Program-made: the position numbers and the translations under genes
The notes under the pieces: model-generated
What the model was told of the DNA's origin: nothing
What the model saw: only the letters and a program-made list of their open reading frames with translations
Database searches by the model: none
From: Haloarculaceae archaeon H-GB1-1
GTDB taxonomy: Archaea > Halobacteriota > Halobacteria > Halobacteriales > Haloarculaceae
Assembly (NCBI GenBank): GCA_029688825.1
Contig: JARUKX010000006.1
Location: forward strand, 62,001 to 126,000
Direction of reading: 5' to 3'
Length of the DNA: 64,000 bases
Shown: piece after piece, positions 48,081 through 58,312 of the stretch
How the letters are laid out: every line of letters starts with the position of its first letter
Numbering within the stretch: the stretch's first letter is position 1

Positions 48081-48546
48081 ACGGTCGGCACTCCGGGCGT
48101 CTCCTCGATTGATTCCAGCTAGAAGTGAATGCCCCTGCCCCGCGCCGCGAGGGACGCGTAGGCAGACGCACGGATACACTCGTTGGCACCCAGTTCCCCC
48201 ATAACGCTCAGTTCTGGACGCCATCGGTATATCGAATCTCCACACAAATAACTATTTCTCCATCACATTCGAGTGAATAGATATCGACCGGTCAGACGAC
48301 CGGTTGACTGGCGGTAGCCGGTACCCCGCGACTGAAGCTGTGGGATTTCGTCTCGATTCCGTCACAGTCGAGTCAGTGCCACATCTGGTCCACCTCGGCC
48401 AGTGCCGCGGGCTTCGGACAGGAATTCGGCGTCGAATACAGAGAAAACCCGCAACGCGACCGAGTTCACACGAGTGAGAGTCGTTGCAGCGAGTCCAGGT
48501 CATCACGCCGGGGGAATGAAAACGTCCTCGCCCGCGGCGACCGTCC
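48081..48546. other. Non-coding interval, possible IS200/IS605 end remnant
   Basis: About 465 bp without a convincing gene. A subterminal-type hairpin CCCGCGAC-TGAA-GCTGTGGG (48325-48344) resembles the foldback ends of haloarchaeal IS200/IS605 (IS1341-type) elements, and the surrounding minus-strand reading frame has the choppy look of a dead tnpB tail. No transposase motif survives. An imperfect palindrome CGACCGGT.../ACCGGTTG lies near 48285-48305. Confidence 0.3.
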
Positions 48547-50802
48547 TTACTGTTCCCGCTGTGCGTCCACCACGGCAACGCCCGCGAGATTCACGATGTC
48601 CTTCACTTCATCGCCGCGCTGGAGGACGTGGACCGGCTTGTCCATGCCGACGAGCATCGGGCCGATGGCCCCCGCGCCGCCGAGGCGCTGGAGGAGCTTG
48701 TACCCGATGTTGCCGGCTTCCAGGTTGGGGAACACGAGGACGTTCGCCGGGTCGTCGAGGTCGGAGAACTCGTAGGTTCCGGTCAGGATGTCCTCGACGA
48801 CGGCCGTGTCGGCCTGCATCTCGCCGTCGACGGGGAAGTCACACGACGGGTCGCTGCGCAGGATGCGGGCGGCACGGCGGGGTTTCCGCGTGCCCTCGTT
48901 GTCGACGCTTCCGAAGTTGGAGTACGACAGCATCGCGGCGCGAGGCTCGACGTTGAACCGACGAGCCAGGTCGGCGGTATGGGAGGTGATCTCCGCCAGT
49001 ACTTCGGCGTCGGGGTCGCGGTTGACCGTGGTGTCGACGCAGAAGATGACGCGGTTCTTGAACGTCAGCATGTACACACCGGCCGCGTAGTTGGCGTCCT
49101 CCGCGGTACCGATGATCTCTAGCGGCGGCCGGAGCGCCGAAGGATAGTGGTGGGTCAGGCCGGTCAGCATCGCGTCGGCGTCGCCCATCTCGACCATGAC
49201 GCTGCCGAGGTAGTTCCCGTCCTCCACGATCTCGTCCGCCTCGTGACGGGTGACGCCCTTCCGTCGGCGGATCTCGTAGAGTCGGTCGGCGTAGGCGTCG
49301 AGTTCCGCCTCGCTCGGGTCGACGATCTCGGGGTCGAAGTCGAGACCGAGCCGCGACGAGGTGCGGAGGATCTCCTCGCGGTCGCCAAGGAGGATGGGTT
49401 CGGCGATACCTTGCTCGACGAGCTGGTAGGCAGCGCGGATCATCTTCGGGTCGTCGCCCTCCGCGAGGATGAGCCGTTTCGGTTCGCTCTTGGCCTTGTT
49501 GAGGACGACGCGCATCATCTCGCGGGACTTTCCGAGCCGCGCTTCGAGCTTCTCGGAGTACGTCTCGAGATCGATCTCCTTCCGAGCGGCCCCGCTGTCG
49601 ATGGCCGCGCGGGCGACCGCCGGCGTCACCTCGAACAGGACGCGGGGATCGAGGGGCTTCGGGATGATGTACTCCGGACCGAACTGAAGCGGCTGGTCTC
49701 CGTAGGCCTTCACGACCGCGTCGGGGACGTCCTGCCGGGCGAGCCCCGCGAGCGCGCGAGCGGCCGCGACCTTCATGTCCTCGTTGATCTCCGTGGCGCG
49801 GACGTCGAGCGCGCCGCGGAAGATGAACGGGAACCCGAGGACATTGTTGACCTGGTTCGGGTAGTCCGAGCGACCGGTCGCCATGATGACCTCGTCGTCT
49901 CGGGCCGCCTTGGCGTCCTCGTAGCCGATCTCCGGGTCGGGGTTCGCCATCGCGAAGATGATCGGGTTGTCCGCCATCGACTGGACCATCTCCTGGGAGA
50001 CGATGCCGCCGACCGAGAGGCCGACGAAGACGTCGGCACCGTCGAGGGCGTCGGCGAGACCGCCTTCCGGAACGTCGCGGGCGAACTCCTCCTTGTACTG
50101 GTTCAGTCCCTCGTCGGCGACCCGGGACTCGGTGATGATGCCCGAGGAGTCACACATGGTGACGTTGTCGGGATCGGCACCGAGCGAGACGTAGAAGCGA
50201 GCGCTCGCGATGGCGCTTGCGCCGGCACCTGAAAAGACGATGTCGAGTTCGTCGAGTTGCTTGTCGGCGATGTCGGCGGCGTTCAGGAGTGCCGCGCCGC
50301 TGATGATTGCCGTGCCGTGCTGGTCGTCGTGGAACACCGGAATGGACATCTCAGTGCGGAGTCGCTCCTCGATCTCGAAACACTCCGGCGCTTTGATGTC
50401 CTCGAGGTTGATGCCGCCGAAGGTCGGCTCCATCGACTGGATGGTTCGGATGGTCTGCTCGGCGTCGTCCACGTCGAGTTCGACGTCGAACACGTCGATG
50501 TCGGCGAAGCGCTTGAACAGGACGCCCTTTCCCTCCATGACGGGTTTGGACGCTTCCGGGCCGATGTCGCCGAGGCCGAGAACGGCACTACCGTCGGAGA
50601 CGACTCCGACGAGGTTCCCCTTCGCGGTGTACGAGAAGACCTCCTCGGTGTCGTCACGGATCTCTCGACACGGTGCCGCGACGCCCGGAGAGTACGCGAG
50701 CGAAAGATCTCGCTGCGTATTCGTCGGCTTCGTCGTCGAAATCTCTACCTTCCCCGGTGGGTCACGCCGGTGGTATTCCAGCGCGTCCTCGTCGAGTCCC
50801 AT
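48547..50802 (-). CDS. maeB: Malic enzyme with C-terminal phosphotransacetylase-like domain
   Basis: 751 residues from the ATG at 50802 ([19 protein letters not shown]); a TATA box at 50823-50832 implies a leaderless mRNA and excludes the longer frame. Residues 1-420 are the malic enzyme: [58 protein letters not shown], and the NAD(P) site [16 protein letters not shown]. Residues about 430-751 resemble phosphotransacetylase ([18 protein letters not shown]), which in MaeB proteins is regulatory. It decarboxylates malate to pyruvate. Confidence 0.92.
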   Translation of the reverse strand: MGLDEDALEYHRRDPPGKVEISTTKPTNTQRDLSLAYSPGVAAPCREIRDDTEEVFSYTAKGNLVGVVSDGSAVLGLGDIGPEASKPVMEGKGVLFKRFADIDVFDVELDVDDAEQTIRTIQSMEPTFGGINLEDIKAPECFEIEERLRTEMSIPVFHDDQHGTAIISGAALLNAADIADKQLDELDIVFSGAGASAIASARFYVSLGADPDNVTMCDSSGIITESRVADEGLNQYKEEFARDVPEGGLADALDGADVFVGLSVGGIVSQEMVQSMADNPIIFAMANPDPEIGYEDAKAARDDEVIMATGRSDYPNQVNNVLGFPFIFRGALDVRATEINEDMKVAAARALAGLARQDVPDAVVKAYGDQPLQFGPEYIIPKPLDPRVLFEVTPAVARAAIDSGAARKEIDLETYSEKLEARLGKSREMMRVVLNKAKSEPKRLILAEGDDPKMIRAAYQLVEQGIAEPILLGDREEILRTSSRLGLDFDPEIVDPSEAELDAYADRLYEIRRRKGVTRHEADEIVEDGNYLGSVMVEMGDADAMLTGLTHHYPSALRPPLEIIGTAEDANYAAGVYMLTFKNRVIFCVDTTVNRDPDAEVLAEITSHTADLARRFNVEPRAAMLSYSNFGSVDNEGTRKPRRAARILRSDPSCDFPVDGEMQADTAVVEDILTGTYEFSDLDDPANVLVFPNLEAGNIGYKLLQRLGGAGAIGPMLVGMDKPVHVLQRGDEVKDIVNLAGVAVVDAQREQ

Positions 50803-50822
50803 ACTAAGACGCCACCCGCCTC

Positions 50823-50832
50823 GGATAAAAAG
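50823..50832 (-). promoter_or_regulatory. TATA box of the malic enzyme gene
   Basis: CTTTTTATCC on the minus strand is centred about 26 nt before the ATG at 50802, consistent with leaderless transcription. Confidence 0.55.
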
Positions 50833-50920
50833 ATGACCCGACCGGATCCGGGTAAGGTGTCGACGGAACGACGAACGACGGCGAGTAGCGGTGGTCCGGA
50901 GACCGGGACGGAAAAGCTGG

Positions 50921-50930
50921 GCATAAGTAC
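50921..50930 (+). promoter_or_regulatory. TATA-like box of the heme A synthase gene
   Basis: GCATAAGTAC is centred about 27 nt before the ATG at 50952, again the leaderless distance. Confidence 0.5.
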
Positions 50931-50951
50931 ACGGCACCCACAGTATGGAAC

Positions 50952-51443
50952 ATGAACGTCCGCTTTCGGCAGCTCGCAGCGGTCACCACGGCCACGACGT
51001 TCGGGCTCATCCTGCTCGGCGTCTACACGGGCGCGGTCGGCGCGGGGCTGACCTGCGGTGGTCGCTGGCCGTTCTGTGACGGCTTCCTCGGACTGTTTCC
51101 GGCGAACTGGATGAGCTTCATCGAGTGGTTCCACCGGTTCGTCGCGATGGTCACCGGCTTCATGATTCTCGGCACGGCGGTCGTCGCGTGGCGCGAGGAC
51201 TACGGCAGCGGCATCAAACGCGCGACGGCGGTCGCGCTCGTCGTGCTTCCCGTCCAGGTCCTGCTCGGTGCGAACACCATCTTCAACTTCGGCGTGCTCG
51301 CGCAGGTCCTGCACCACGCGGCGGCGCTGACGATCCTGTGCGCGCTCGTCGCCGCGACGGCGTGGGCGTACACGGACCCGGCTCGCGCAGGCTCGCCAGC
51401 AACTGCGAACGCGGGGACCCCGGAGCAGACACGAGCGGATTGA
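50952..51443 (+). CDS. ctaA: Half-size heme A synthase (CtaA/COX15 family)
   Basis: 163 residues, half the length of bacterial CtaA, as in other archaea. Four membrane spans (about 8-30, 60-80, 92-112, 118-140). An extracellular Cys pair (CGGRWPFC) follows the first span, and heme-ligand histidines occur in EWFHRFVAM and QVLHHAAAL. It oxidises heme O to heme A for terminal oxidases, presumably as a homodimer that rebuilds the full fold. The polar tail is Ala/Thr-rich. Confidence 0.85.
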   Translation: MNVRFRQLAAVTTATTFGLILLGVYTGAVGAGLTCGGRWPFCDGFLGLFPANWMSFIEWFHRFVAMVTGFMILGTAVVAWREDYGSGIKRATAVALVVLPVQVLLGANTIFNFGVLAQVLHHAAALTILCALVAATAWAYTDPARAGSPATANAGTPEQTRAD

Positions 51444-51564
51444 TCGGCACCTGCCCCGAGGTTTGGCTCTGTACTCCCGAGCGGCCAGTTTGTGTCCAAA
51501 CCACACGGAAACTCTCGTTATAATCCCGAAACTTTAATTCGGTGTCTGGGCGGAGGCTACGGAT

Positions 51565-52368
51565 ATGACGAAAGAGTTCTCCCTAGATCGTCGTGCGTAC
51601 CTGAAGACCGTCGGCGTCGTCGGCACCGGCCTCGGCGTCGCAGGCTGTTCCGGGACCGGTGACGGCGGTGGCAGTGACGGCCCGACTGCCATCACGGCCG
51701 GGACGGCCCCTGGCTTCCCCCCGTTCGAGATGAAAGAGGAAGGCGAACTGGTCGGGTTCGACATCGACCTCCTCGAAGCGGTCGTCTCCGAGGCCGAGGG
51801 CTACGAACTCGACGGCTGGAAGGAGTTCGAGTTCAAGAGCCTCATCCCCGCGCTCAACAGCGACAAGATCGACGTCGTCGCCGCCGGGATGACCATCACG
51901 GACAAGCGCGACGAGACCATCGACTTCACTGACCCCTACTACAGCTCCGATCAGGCCATCGTCGTCCGGAAGGGTGGCGATTTCGCGCCGAGCGAGCTGA
52001 GCGACCTCTCCGGACACAAGGTCGGCGCGCAGAAGGGGACCACCGGCGAGTCCGTCGTCAAATCGGAACTCATCGAAGCCGGCGACCTCAAAGAATCGAA
52101 CTACAACGCCTACGACAACTACGTCCTCGCGGTCCAGGACCTGGAGAACGGCAACATCGACGCCATCGTCATCGACCAGCCGGTTGGCCAGACGTTCGAG
52201 GCCAACCGCGATGTGTCCATCCAGTTCACCTACGAGACGGGCGAGAAGTTCGGCTTCGGCGTCCGCACCGACGCCGACGAGATGACGACGGCACTCAACG
52301 ACGGTCTCGCGGCCGTTCGCGAGGGTGGGACCTACGAGGAACTGACGAGCAAGTGGTTCGGGCAGTAA
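51565..52368 (+). CDS. Substrate-binding lipoprotein, polar amino-acid ABC transporter
   Basis: 267 residues. Twin-arginine lipoprotein signal DRRAYLKTVGVVGTGLGVAGC with Cys near 28. The family 3 solute-binding fold follows: FPPFEMKEEGELVGFDIDLLEAV, DVVAAGMTITDKRDETIDFTDPYY, VGAQKGTTGESVVKSEL and DAIVIDQPVG. A GGAGG at 51552-51556 precedes the ATG by 8 nt. Typical ligands are Gln, Arg, His or Glu. First gene of a four-gene operon: SBP, permease, ATPase, permease. Confidence 0.88.
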   Translation: MTKEFSLDRRAYLKTVGVVGTGLGVAGCSGTGDGGGSDGPTAITAGTAPGFPPFEMKEEGELVGFDIDLLEAVVSEAEGYELDGWKEFEFKSLIPALNSDKIDVVAAGMTITDKRDETIDFTDPYYSSDQAIVVRKGGDFAPSELSDLSGHKVGAQKGTTGESVVKSELIEAGDLKESNYNAYDNYVLAVQDLENGNIDAIVIDQPVGQTFEANRDVSIQFTYETGEKFGFGVRTDADEMTTALNDGLAAVREGGTYEELTSKWFGQ

Positions 52369-52369
52369 C

Positions 52370-53059
52370 GTGATTCCCTCCGTCGTCCTCCAGGCCAACG
52401 ACTGGGCTTTCGTCTTCGCGAACGCCGACTATCTGCTGGGCGGGACGGTCGTGACGGTCGGTCTGACCATCACGAGCATCCTGCTCGGATTCCTCGCGGG
52501 ATTCCCGGCCGGAGCCATCGAGGTCTACGGCGACGGGTACCTCCAGAGCGCGGTGCGGACAGCGGGCGTCGTCCTCCGAGGCACGCCGATCCTGGTCATC
52601 ATGATGTTGCTGTTCTTCGTCGTCTCGATCAGTTCGAGCGCGTTCGTCGTCGCGACCGTCGGGCTCGGACTGCGCTCGGCGGCCTACCAGTCGCAGATCT
52701 TCCGCGGGGCGCTCCAGAGCGTCGACGAGGGGCAGATAGAGGCGGCGCGGTCCGTCGGGATGTCCCACAGACAGGCCATCGGGTACGTCGTCGTCCCGCA
52801 GGCGCTTCGCCGGAGCGTCCCCGGCTTCCAGAACGAGTTCACCATCGTACTGAAAGACACCTCCATCGCCATCGCCATCGGACTCTCGGAGCTGCTGACC
52901 CGCGGGCAGGACCTGTTCCTGCAGGGCGGGCACTCGACGGCGACGCTGGAGGTCATCCTCTTCATCAGCGGCATCTACTTCGTGCTGACGTTCGTGACGA
53001 ACCGCGGGCTGGACAGGCTCGACGACATCTACGCGATTCCGAGCGGTGAGAACCAATGA
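52370..53059 (+). CDS. Polar amino-acid ABC transporter permease (HisM/GlnP-type)
   Basis: 229 residues, GTG start 2 bp after the SBP stop. Four to five membrane spans. The EAA loop that contacts the ATPase reads IEAARSVGMSHRQAIGYVVVPQALRRSVPGFQNEF, and LLGGTVVTVGLTITSILLGFLAGF is the usual first span. It overlaps the ATPase start by 4 bp. It pairs with the second permease at 53805. Confidence 0.88.
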   Translation: MIPSVVLQANDWAFVFANADYLLGGTVVTVGLTITSILLGFLAGFPAGAIEVYGDGYLQSAVRTAGVVLRGTPILVIMMLLFFVVSISSSAFVVATVGLGLRSAAYQSQIFRGALQSVDEGQIEAARSVGMSHRQAIGYVVVPQALRRSVPGFQNEFTIVLKDTSIAIAIGLSELLTRGQDLFLQGGHSTATLEVILFISGIYFVLTFVTNRGLDRLDDIYAIPSGENQ

Positions 53060-53808
53060 GCGACCTACTACGCGTCGACGACGTACACAAATCCTACGGC
53101 GACGAAGAGGTACTGAAGGGCATCAGCTTCGAGATGGACCGCGGGGACGTGGACGTCCTCGTCGGTCCCTCCGGAAGCGGGAAGTCGACCATGCTGCGGT
53201 GCATCAATCGGCTGACGGAGATCGATTCCGGGGAGATCTACCTCGACGGCGAGAACGTGACCACGCCGGATACCGACGTCAACGCACTCCGCCGGAACGT
53301 CGGCATGGTGTTCCAGGACTTCAACCTCTTCGCCCACCTGACCGCCAGAAAGAACGTGACGCTCGGACTTCGGAAGGTCAAGGGACTGGACAAGGCCGAG
53401 GCTCGGGAGATAGCCGACGCCCAACTGGAGCGTGTCGGCTTGCTGGCCCAGGCAGAGTCCTATCCGGCCGAACTCTCGGGCGGACAGAAACAGCGGGTGG
53501 GCATCGCTCGCGCGCTCGCGATGGATCCGAAACTCCTGCTGTTCGACGAGCCGACCAGCGCGCTCGACCCCGAACTCGTCGGCGAGGTCGTCGAGGTGAT
53601 GGCCGACCTCGCCAGCGAGGGGATGACGATGCTCGTCGTCAGCCACGAGATGGGCTTCGTCCGGTCGGCCGCGACGGACATGTTCGTCCTCGACGACGGG
53701 AAGATCGTCGAGCGTGGAGCACCGACCGATCTGTTCGAGAACCCAGAACACGAGCGCACGAAGTCGTTCCTCCAGGGACTGAACTCCGCCCACGGGGGCG
53801 ACGGATGA
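53056..53808 (+). CDS. Polar amino-acid ABC transporter ATP-binding protein (GlnQ/HisP-type)
   Basis: 250 residues. Walker A GPSGSGKST near 35-43, signature LSGGQKQRVGIARAL, Walker B LLLFDEPTSALDPE, and the switch His in VVSHEMGFVRSAATD. These are typical of the polar amino-acid subfamily. Overlaps both neighbouring permease genes by 4 bp. Confidence 0.9.
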   Translation: MSDLLRVDDVHKSYGDEEVLKGISFEMDRGDVDVLVGPSGSGKSTMLRCINRLTEIDSGEIYLDGENVTTPDTDVNALRRNVGMVFQDFNLFAHLTARKNVTLGLRKVKGLDKAEAREIADAQLERVGLLAQAESYPAELSGGQKQRVGIARALAMDPKLLLFDEPTSALDPELVGEVVEVMADLASEGMTMLVVSHEMGFVRSAATDMFVLDDGKIVERGAPTDLFENPEHERTKSFLQGLNSAHGGDG

Positions 53809-54782
53809 GCGAACGCACCACCGCCCGCGGCGTGCCGGTCGACGGCGGACTGCCTGGCTGGCGTCGGGCAGTGGGCGGTGGCGCGTTCGCCCTGTTCTGG
53901 GGCTGGCTCGTCGTCCGCTGGATCCACGACTGGTTCATCGTCCCGAACCCGGCTGGCGACCGAACCCCGTTCGTCCCGGTCGGACCGTTCGACGCTGCGA
54001 ACGAGGTGCTGCTGTCGCTCGCAGACTCGCTGGGTGTGCTCGGAGTGCCGTTCGACTGGCTCGCGGGCGTGTTCGCGTTCGCCGCGGGGGCGATTCCGTC
54101 GCTGCCCGCGCTCGCTCAGGGCGCGTGGCTCACGGTCGTGCTCACAGTCGTCAGCATCGCGCTGGGCTTCGTCCTGGCGGTCCCGCTGAGCGTCGCCCGC
54201 GTGTACGGCGGGCTCGGCCTCCGCTGGGTCGCGCTCTCGTTCACCGAGCTCATCCGCGGAACGCCGTTGCTCGCGCAGTTGTTCGTGCTGTACTACGGGA
54301 CGAACCTGACGGTGTTCATCAGGAACGTCCCGGGCGTCGGCATGGGGATGGTTCCAGACCAGGCCGTCTGGGTGGCCATCATCGGGTTCACCATCAACAG
54401 CGCGGCCTACCAGGCCGAGTACATCCGCTCGGCGCTCACGTCGGTCCATTCCGGACAGCTGACCGCCGCTCGGGCCATCGGACTGGGCAAGGTCGAGGGG
54501 ATCAGGTACGTCGTCCTCCCGCAAGCGCTGCGCTACGCGATTCCGGGCTGGTCGAACGAACTCATCTACCTCATCAAGTACTCGTCGCTGGCGACGTTCA
54601 TCACGGTCGGCGAACTGTTCAATCAGACCGAGAGCATCGCCAACGACACCTACCGCTACACCGAGCTGTTCGTGACCGCGGGGCTGTTCTACCTCGCGCT
54701 CGTCCTCTCGGCGTCGCTGGTGATGAACAGCGTCGAGGACTGGACGGCCATCCCCGGCATCGGCCAGTCGGGCGAGCGCTGA
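53805..54782 (+). CDS. Polar amino-acid ABC transporter permease, second subunit
   Basis: 325 residues from the ATG at 53805; the longer frame lies inside the ATPase gene. It is longer than its partner because of about 100 extra N-terminal residues with one membrane span and an external loop (HDWFIVPNPAGDRTPFVPVG). The core has WLTVVLTVVSIALGFVLAVPLSV, TELIRGTPLLAQLFVLYYGT and the EAA loop LTAARAIGLGKVEGIRYVVLPQALRYAIPGW. Last gene of the operon. Confidence 0.87.
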   Translation: MSERTTARGVPVDGGLPGWRRAVGGGAFALFWGWLVVRWIHDWFIVPNPAGDRTPFVPVGPFDAANEVLLSLADSLGVLGVPFDWLAGVFAFAAGAIPSLPALAQGAWLTVVLTVVSIALGFVLAVPLSVARVYGGLGLRWVALSFTELIRGTPLLAQLFVLYYGTNLTVFIRNVPGVGMGMVPDQAVWVAIIGFTINSAAYQAEYIRSALTSVHSGQLTAARAIGLGKVEGIRYVVLPQALRYAIPGWSNELIYLIKYSSLATFITVGELFNQTESIANDTYRYTELFVTAGLFYLALVLSASLVMNSVEDWTAIPGIGQSGER

Positions 54783-54869
54783 GTTTGAGCCCTCTCCGAG
54801 ACCCCGTCGCACTCTCAGTTGGTGAGACTGACGACCACGTTCATCTTCCGAGGCGTGGTAGTTTCACAC

Positions 54870-54980
54870 ATGGCGACGAAAACAACAGAAACCACGCACC
54901 GCTGTGCCATCTGCGGGCGGACGTTCAACACTCACGAGAAACTGGTCCAGCACGTCCACGAGGTCGGCCTCGTCGATTAG
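54870..54980 (+). CDS. Very small C2H2-like zinc-finger protein
   Basis: 36 residues. HRCAICGRTFNTHEKLVQHVH shows a CxxC, a 12-residue spacer and paired His (HVH), close to a classical C2H2 finger though the His pair is tight. A single finger of this size is typical of haloarchaeal micro-proteins. No promoter was identified clearly. Its stop overlaps the 3' end of the converging mptE-like gene by 4 bp. Confidence 0.65.
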   Translation: MATKTTETTHRCAICGRTFNTHEKLVQHVHEVGLVD

Positions 54981-55663
54981 GGAAGCGCCGCGTCGTCGAT
55001 CGCGTCGCGTCGGCCATCGAGGACGCCGAATCGCTCCCCACGCCGGCGTTCGAGCCACAGCAAGAGTCGCGCCGCCCAGCGGAGCTTCCGGCGCTTCATC
55101 GGACCGACGGCGGGGTCGTCGAAGTCCCAGCCGGGGAAGGTCAGCCGGCCAGCGCCGAGCGCATCGGCGAGGAACGCCGCCCGGTCCCCGTCGGTGAAGC
55201 CACCGTAGTTCGCGACCACGGCCGTCGGTTCGGCCTGCGTCGTCGGCAGGACGAATGCGTGGTCGAACCTCGGCACGTGTTCGCGGAGTTCGGGGACGTT
55301 GTCGCCGTGGGCGTGAACCGCGACGGGCGTCCCCTCCCCAGTGAGTGCCTGCGCCGTCGCGGGGGATTTGTCGACGTCCGTGACCATGCAGTCGACGGGA
55401 ACGCCCGCCTCCCGGAGAACGGTCGCAGCGTTCGACGCCGCGAAGACCGCGTCGGCGTCACGAGCCAGACCGAGGTTCGCAGACAGCGATGGTCCTGCGC
55501 CCGCGATTGCGACCGTCTTCCCTGCGACGTCGAGGTCGGACGCGTCGTAGCGGTCGTCCAGTACCCCCGCGAGCACGTCCCGTGCCCGCTCGTCGGCGGC
55601 GCGGTCGAAGCCGAAATCTTGCAGTATCGCCTCGTAGACCGGGTTCCAGGTGTCGAAGTCCAT
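54977..55663 (-). CDS. mptE: 6-hydroxymethylpterin pyrophosphokinase, MptE-like
   Basis: 228 residues from the ATG at 55663 (MDFDTWNPVYEAILQDFGF). The DUF115/MptE core is seen in KTVAIAGAGPSL, FAASNAATVLREAGVPVDCMVTDVDKSP and VHAHGDNVPELREHVPRF, followed by FPGWDFDDPAVGP with the pterin-side residues. It activates hydroxymethyl-dihydropterin for joining to p-aminobenzoate. The neighbouring dihydropteroate synthase on the same strand performs that next step, supporting the assignment. Confidence 0.82.
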   Translation of the reverse strand: MDFDTWNPVYEAILQDFGFDRAADERARDVLAGVLDDRYDASDLDVAGKTVAIAGAGPSLSANLGLARDADAVFAASNAATVLREAGVPVDCMVTDVDKSPATAQALTGEGTPVAVHAHGDNVPELREHVPRFDHAFVLPTTQAEPTAVVANYGGFTDGDRAAFLADALGAGRLTFPGWDFDDPAVGPMKRRKLRWAARLLLWLERRRGERFGVLDGRRDAIDDAALP

Positions 55664-55792
55664 AGCTGTCGCTCGTGAGTTAGCGTCGCGATAAATTATC
55701 GAGTTGAGCCGAAATGGCACATCTCGGTACCCCTACCCAGGTGCCCTTCCGGCTTTCATCCGTCTTTTCTGGGGCATCCATCATAAGTTTTC

Positions 55793-56974
55793 TCACCTGC
55801 AATCTTCGGTAATTCGACGGATGACGGTCCCGAGAGGCGTTGTGGCGTCGGTTTCGTGCCCGAATCTGCGAAACGCCGCCGGCGTGCCGACGAGTAGGAT
55901 AGATTTGCCTGTTCCTGCCACTGCGACCCCGTGGTTCGGCGCCACGACTTCCAGCGTAGCGCGCGCCTCGGCGTCGAGCCCGGTACATTCGTACGTGTGT
56001 AGCACGGTCTCTCCCGGGTCGAGGTCGCCGTCCACGCGTTCGAGATGGCGCGCCGCATCGCCGGGGGTCACGACGTCCAACTGCTCGACGCCGATTTCGT
56101 CGTCGCGGAGGCTACCACCACCGAGTTCGGCCCCGACGAGCGCGGCGTCGCGCGTCTCGGCGACGTCGTGAGTTCGGACGACGTGCGCCCCGCGTTCGAC
56201 GGCCATCGATGTCGCGGCGAGACTGACGGGAAGCGCCGCCTCGGTCGAGCGGTCAGCTATCGCCCGCAGGAAGTTCTTCCGGTTGATGGAGACGAGTATC
56301 GGCTGTCCGAGCCCGCGGAACTCACGAAGTCGGCGGAAGGTATCGCGGTCGTCGTCGAGGGTCTTCGCCTCGCTCCAGCCGCCGAAGGCCGGGTCGACGA
56401 TGGTCTTGTCCGTGAGGCCGTTGTGCTTCAGCGCCTCGTACACCATGTCGACGTAGTCCGCACGGTCGGCCCACGCCGGCGAGCGCCGAGCGGCCCAGTC
56501 GACCTCCTCTACGGCACCCGGCCGCTGGAGGTCGGCGGGGCTCGCCATCTTCCCGACTGCGGCGTCGAACTCCCGACAGACGGCCGGCAGTTCCGGGTCG
56601 GCGAACCCACAGATGTCGTTGACCATGTCGAACCCCTCCGAGAGCGCCCGCTCTGCGACCTCGTGATAGCGCGTCTCGATGGAGAAGACGGCGTCGCCGC
56701 TGACGCTCTCGATGACCTCCAGCGCCGTGTCGAGCCGCTGGAGTTCCTCCTCGGGGTCGAGCACTTCGAAGCGCTTGTTCGCCGACTCGAGGCCCACGTC
56801 GACGATATCCGCGCCTTCGTCGATGAGATCGTCGTCGACGTACGCGGCCGCAGCGCCGGCATCCGCGAACACGCTCGGATCGTACGGCGACTCCTCGCTG
56901 ACGTTGAGCACGCCCATGATGCGGGGCGGGTGCTCGTCGCCGATCCCCAGGCCACCTGCCTCGACCGTTTGCAT
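55793..56974 (-). CDS. folP: Dihydropteroate synthase with C-terminal extension
   Basis: 393 residues from the ATG at 56974 ([18 protein letters not shown]). The TIM-barrel DHPS domain (about 1-265) has [58 protein letters not shown] and [13 protein letters not shown], the pterin and phosphate sites. About 130 more residues ([20 protein letters not shown] to the end) form an extra domain with [19 protein letters not shown] and [20 protein letters not shown] do not recognise it. Haloarchaea make folate, and a fused DHPS is known in Haloferax, but this extension is different in kind. Confidence 0.85.
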   Translation of the reverse strand: MQTVEAGGLGIGDEHPPRIMGVLNVSEESPYDPSVFADAGAAAAYVDDDLIDEGADIVDVGLESANKRFEVLDPEEELQRLDTALEVIESVSGDAVFSIETRYHEVAERALSEGFDMVNDICGFADPELPAVCREFDAAVGKMASPADLQRPGAVEEVDWAARRSPAWADRADYVDMVYEALKHNGLTDKTIVDPAFGGWSEAKTLDDDRDTFRRLREFRGLGQPILVSINRKNFLRAIADRSTEAALPVSLAATSMAVERGAHVVRTHDVAETRDAALVGAELGGGSLRDDEIGVEQLDVVTPGDAARHLERVDGDLDPGETVLHTYECTGLDAEARATLEVVAPNHGVAVAGTGKSILLVGTPAAFRRFGHETDATTPLGTVIRRITEDCR

Positions 56975-57047
56975 ACACGTCCGATGGGAAGCGACCAGCA
57001 AAAAGAACGTGCCAATTCGGCCGGCGTCCGAGCGACGCTCCGCGCTC

Positions 57048-57057
57048 TTTTTATCCG
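57048..57057 (+). promoter_or_regulatory. TATA box upstream of the gene at 57078
   Basis: CTTTTTATCC is centred about 25 nt before the ATG at 57078, so the transcript is probably leaderless. This supports that ATG over earlier in-frame codons. Confidence 0.55.
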
Positions 57058-57077
57058 TCCTGACGCTATCGGCGGTC

Positions 57078-57605
57078 ATGGGCAAGGTCAGCATCGGACT
57101 TCGCGGGTGGCGCTTCGACGAGGACGAGGTGTTCGACGCCGAGGGCGAGCTTCGGGAGCTCGGGAAGATGGAACCGGACACCAGACAGCGAATCGTCCGC
57201 CTTTCGGCGTTCATCGGCGAGCCGTGCGACGCCTGCTTCCTCGAACACGGACAGGCCGACGTCGATCAGTGCAACGTCGGGGCGGTCATATACGGCGAAC
57301 CGCTCGGCGAGGTCCTGCTCTGTGAAGACCACGAAGCGGACTTCCTGTACTGGTTCCGCGAGGACGGCGGAAGCGAGTTCAAAGGCGAAACGGAACTCCG
57401 GGACCGCTTCCACGAGTGGTTCATGAAGGGCGGTCGCGCACCGGAGGGCTACGCGGGGCTCGAACACGTCGACGAGGAACCCGACCGCATCCCCGACGCG
57501 CCCGAGCGGGCCGGCGAGATTCCAGGGCTGGAGGAGGAACTGGAGGACCTGGACGACGACGACATCGAGGCGCTTGACCTCGACCTGAGCGAGTTCGACG
57601 TATGA
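57078..57605 (+). CDS. Conserved protein with Cys/His pairs, coupled to an RNA methyltransferase
   Basis: 175 residues from the ATG at 57078 ([19 protein letters not shown]). Possible metal ligands occur in [12 protein letters not shown] near 50-61 and [12 protein letters not shown] near 90-101. The C-terminal 45 residues are extremely acidic ([23 protein letters not shown]). The stop overlaps the trmJ-like gene start by 4 bp. I do not recognise the family; coupling suggests an RNA-related job. Confidence 0.7.
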   Translation: MGKVSIGLRGWRFDEDEVFDAEGELRELGKMEPDTRQRIVRLSAFIGEPCDACFLEHGQADVDQCNVGAVIYGEPLGEVLLCEDHEADFLYWFREDGGSEFKGETELRDRFHEWFMKGGRAPEGYAGLEHVDEEPDRIPDAPERAGEIPGLEEELEDLDDDDIEALDLDLSEFDV

Positions 57606-58312
57606 TCTCGGTCGCCATCGTCGACGCGCAGACGCCCGGCAACGTCGGCACCATCGCCCGCGCCATGAAGAACTTCGGCCTGACCGACCTGAAGCTCGTC
57701 GACCCGCCGGAGCTGGACCCCGAGGGCGAGGCCTACGGCTTCGCGGGACAGGCACGCGAGGACATCCTTCCAAACGCCGACGAGGTGACGTTCGACCACC
57801 TCGTCGAGAACTACCACACCGTTGCCTGCACCGCCACGACGAACGAGGACGCCCGCAAGCACGTTCGCTATCCCTTCTCGACGCCCGCCGAACTCGCCGC
57901 CGACCTGGAGCGGATCGAGACCGACACCGTCGTGGTCTTCGGCCGCGAGCGGGTGGGCCTGACCAACGACGAACTCGCACGGATGGACGAGATCTGCTCC
58001 ATCCCGGCCAGCGCCGACTATCCCGTGCTCAACCTCGGGCAGGCCGCGACCATCGTCCTCTACGAACTCCGGTCGCTCACCGTCGCGGACACGCAGCACC
58101 CCGACGCCATCGAGCGCGCCGACGAGCAGGCCATCGAGGGACTGTACGACCAGTTCGACGACTTCCTCGACGCTATCGGCCATCCGGAGGAGAAACACGA
58201 CAAGGCGAACCGGCTGTTCCGGCGCGTCCTCGGCCGGGCGCACCCGACTGGCCGGGAGGTACGCACGCTCCGAGGTCTCGTCCGGAAGGCTGCGATGCAC
58301 AGCCGCGACTAG
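57602..58312 (+). CDS. trmJ: tRNA 2'-O-methyltransferase, TrmJ-like (SPOUT family)
   Basis: 236 residues. The SPOUT knot appears in [23 protein letters not shown] (Arg of motif 1), [16 protein letters not shown] (motif 2) and [20 protein letters not shown] (motif 3, S-adenosylmethionine loop). A helical C-terminal domain (about 165-236) is used by TrmJ for tRNA binding; archaeal TrmJ methylates position 32. Overlaps the upstream gene by 4 bp and converges on the next by 4 bp. Confidence 0.87.
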   Translation: MISVAIVDAQTPGNVGTIARAMKNFGLTDLKLVDPPELDPEGEAYGFAGQAREDILPNADEVTFDHLVENYHTVACTATTNEDARKHVRYPFSTPAELAADLERIETDTVVVFGRERVGLTNDELARMDEICSIPASADYPVLNLGQAATIVLYELRSLTVADTQHPDAIERADEQAIEGLYDQFDDFLDAIGHPEEKHDKANRLFRRVLGRAHPTGREVRTLRGLVRKAAMHSRD

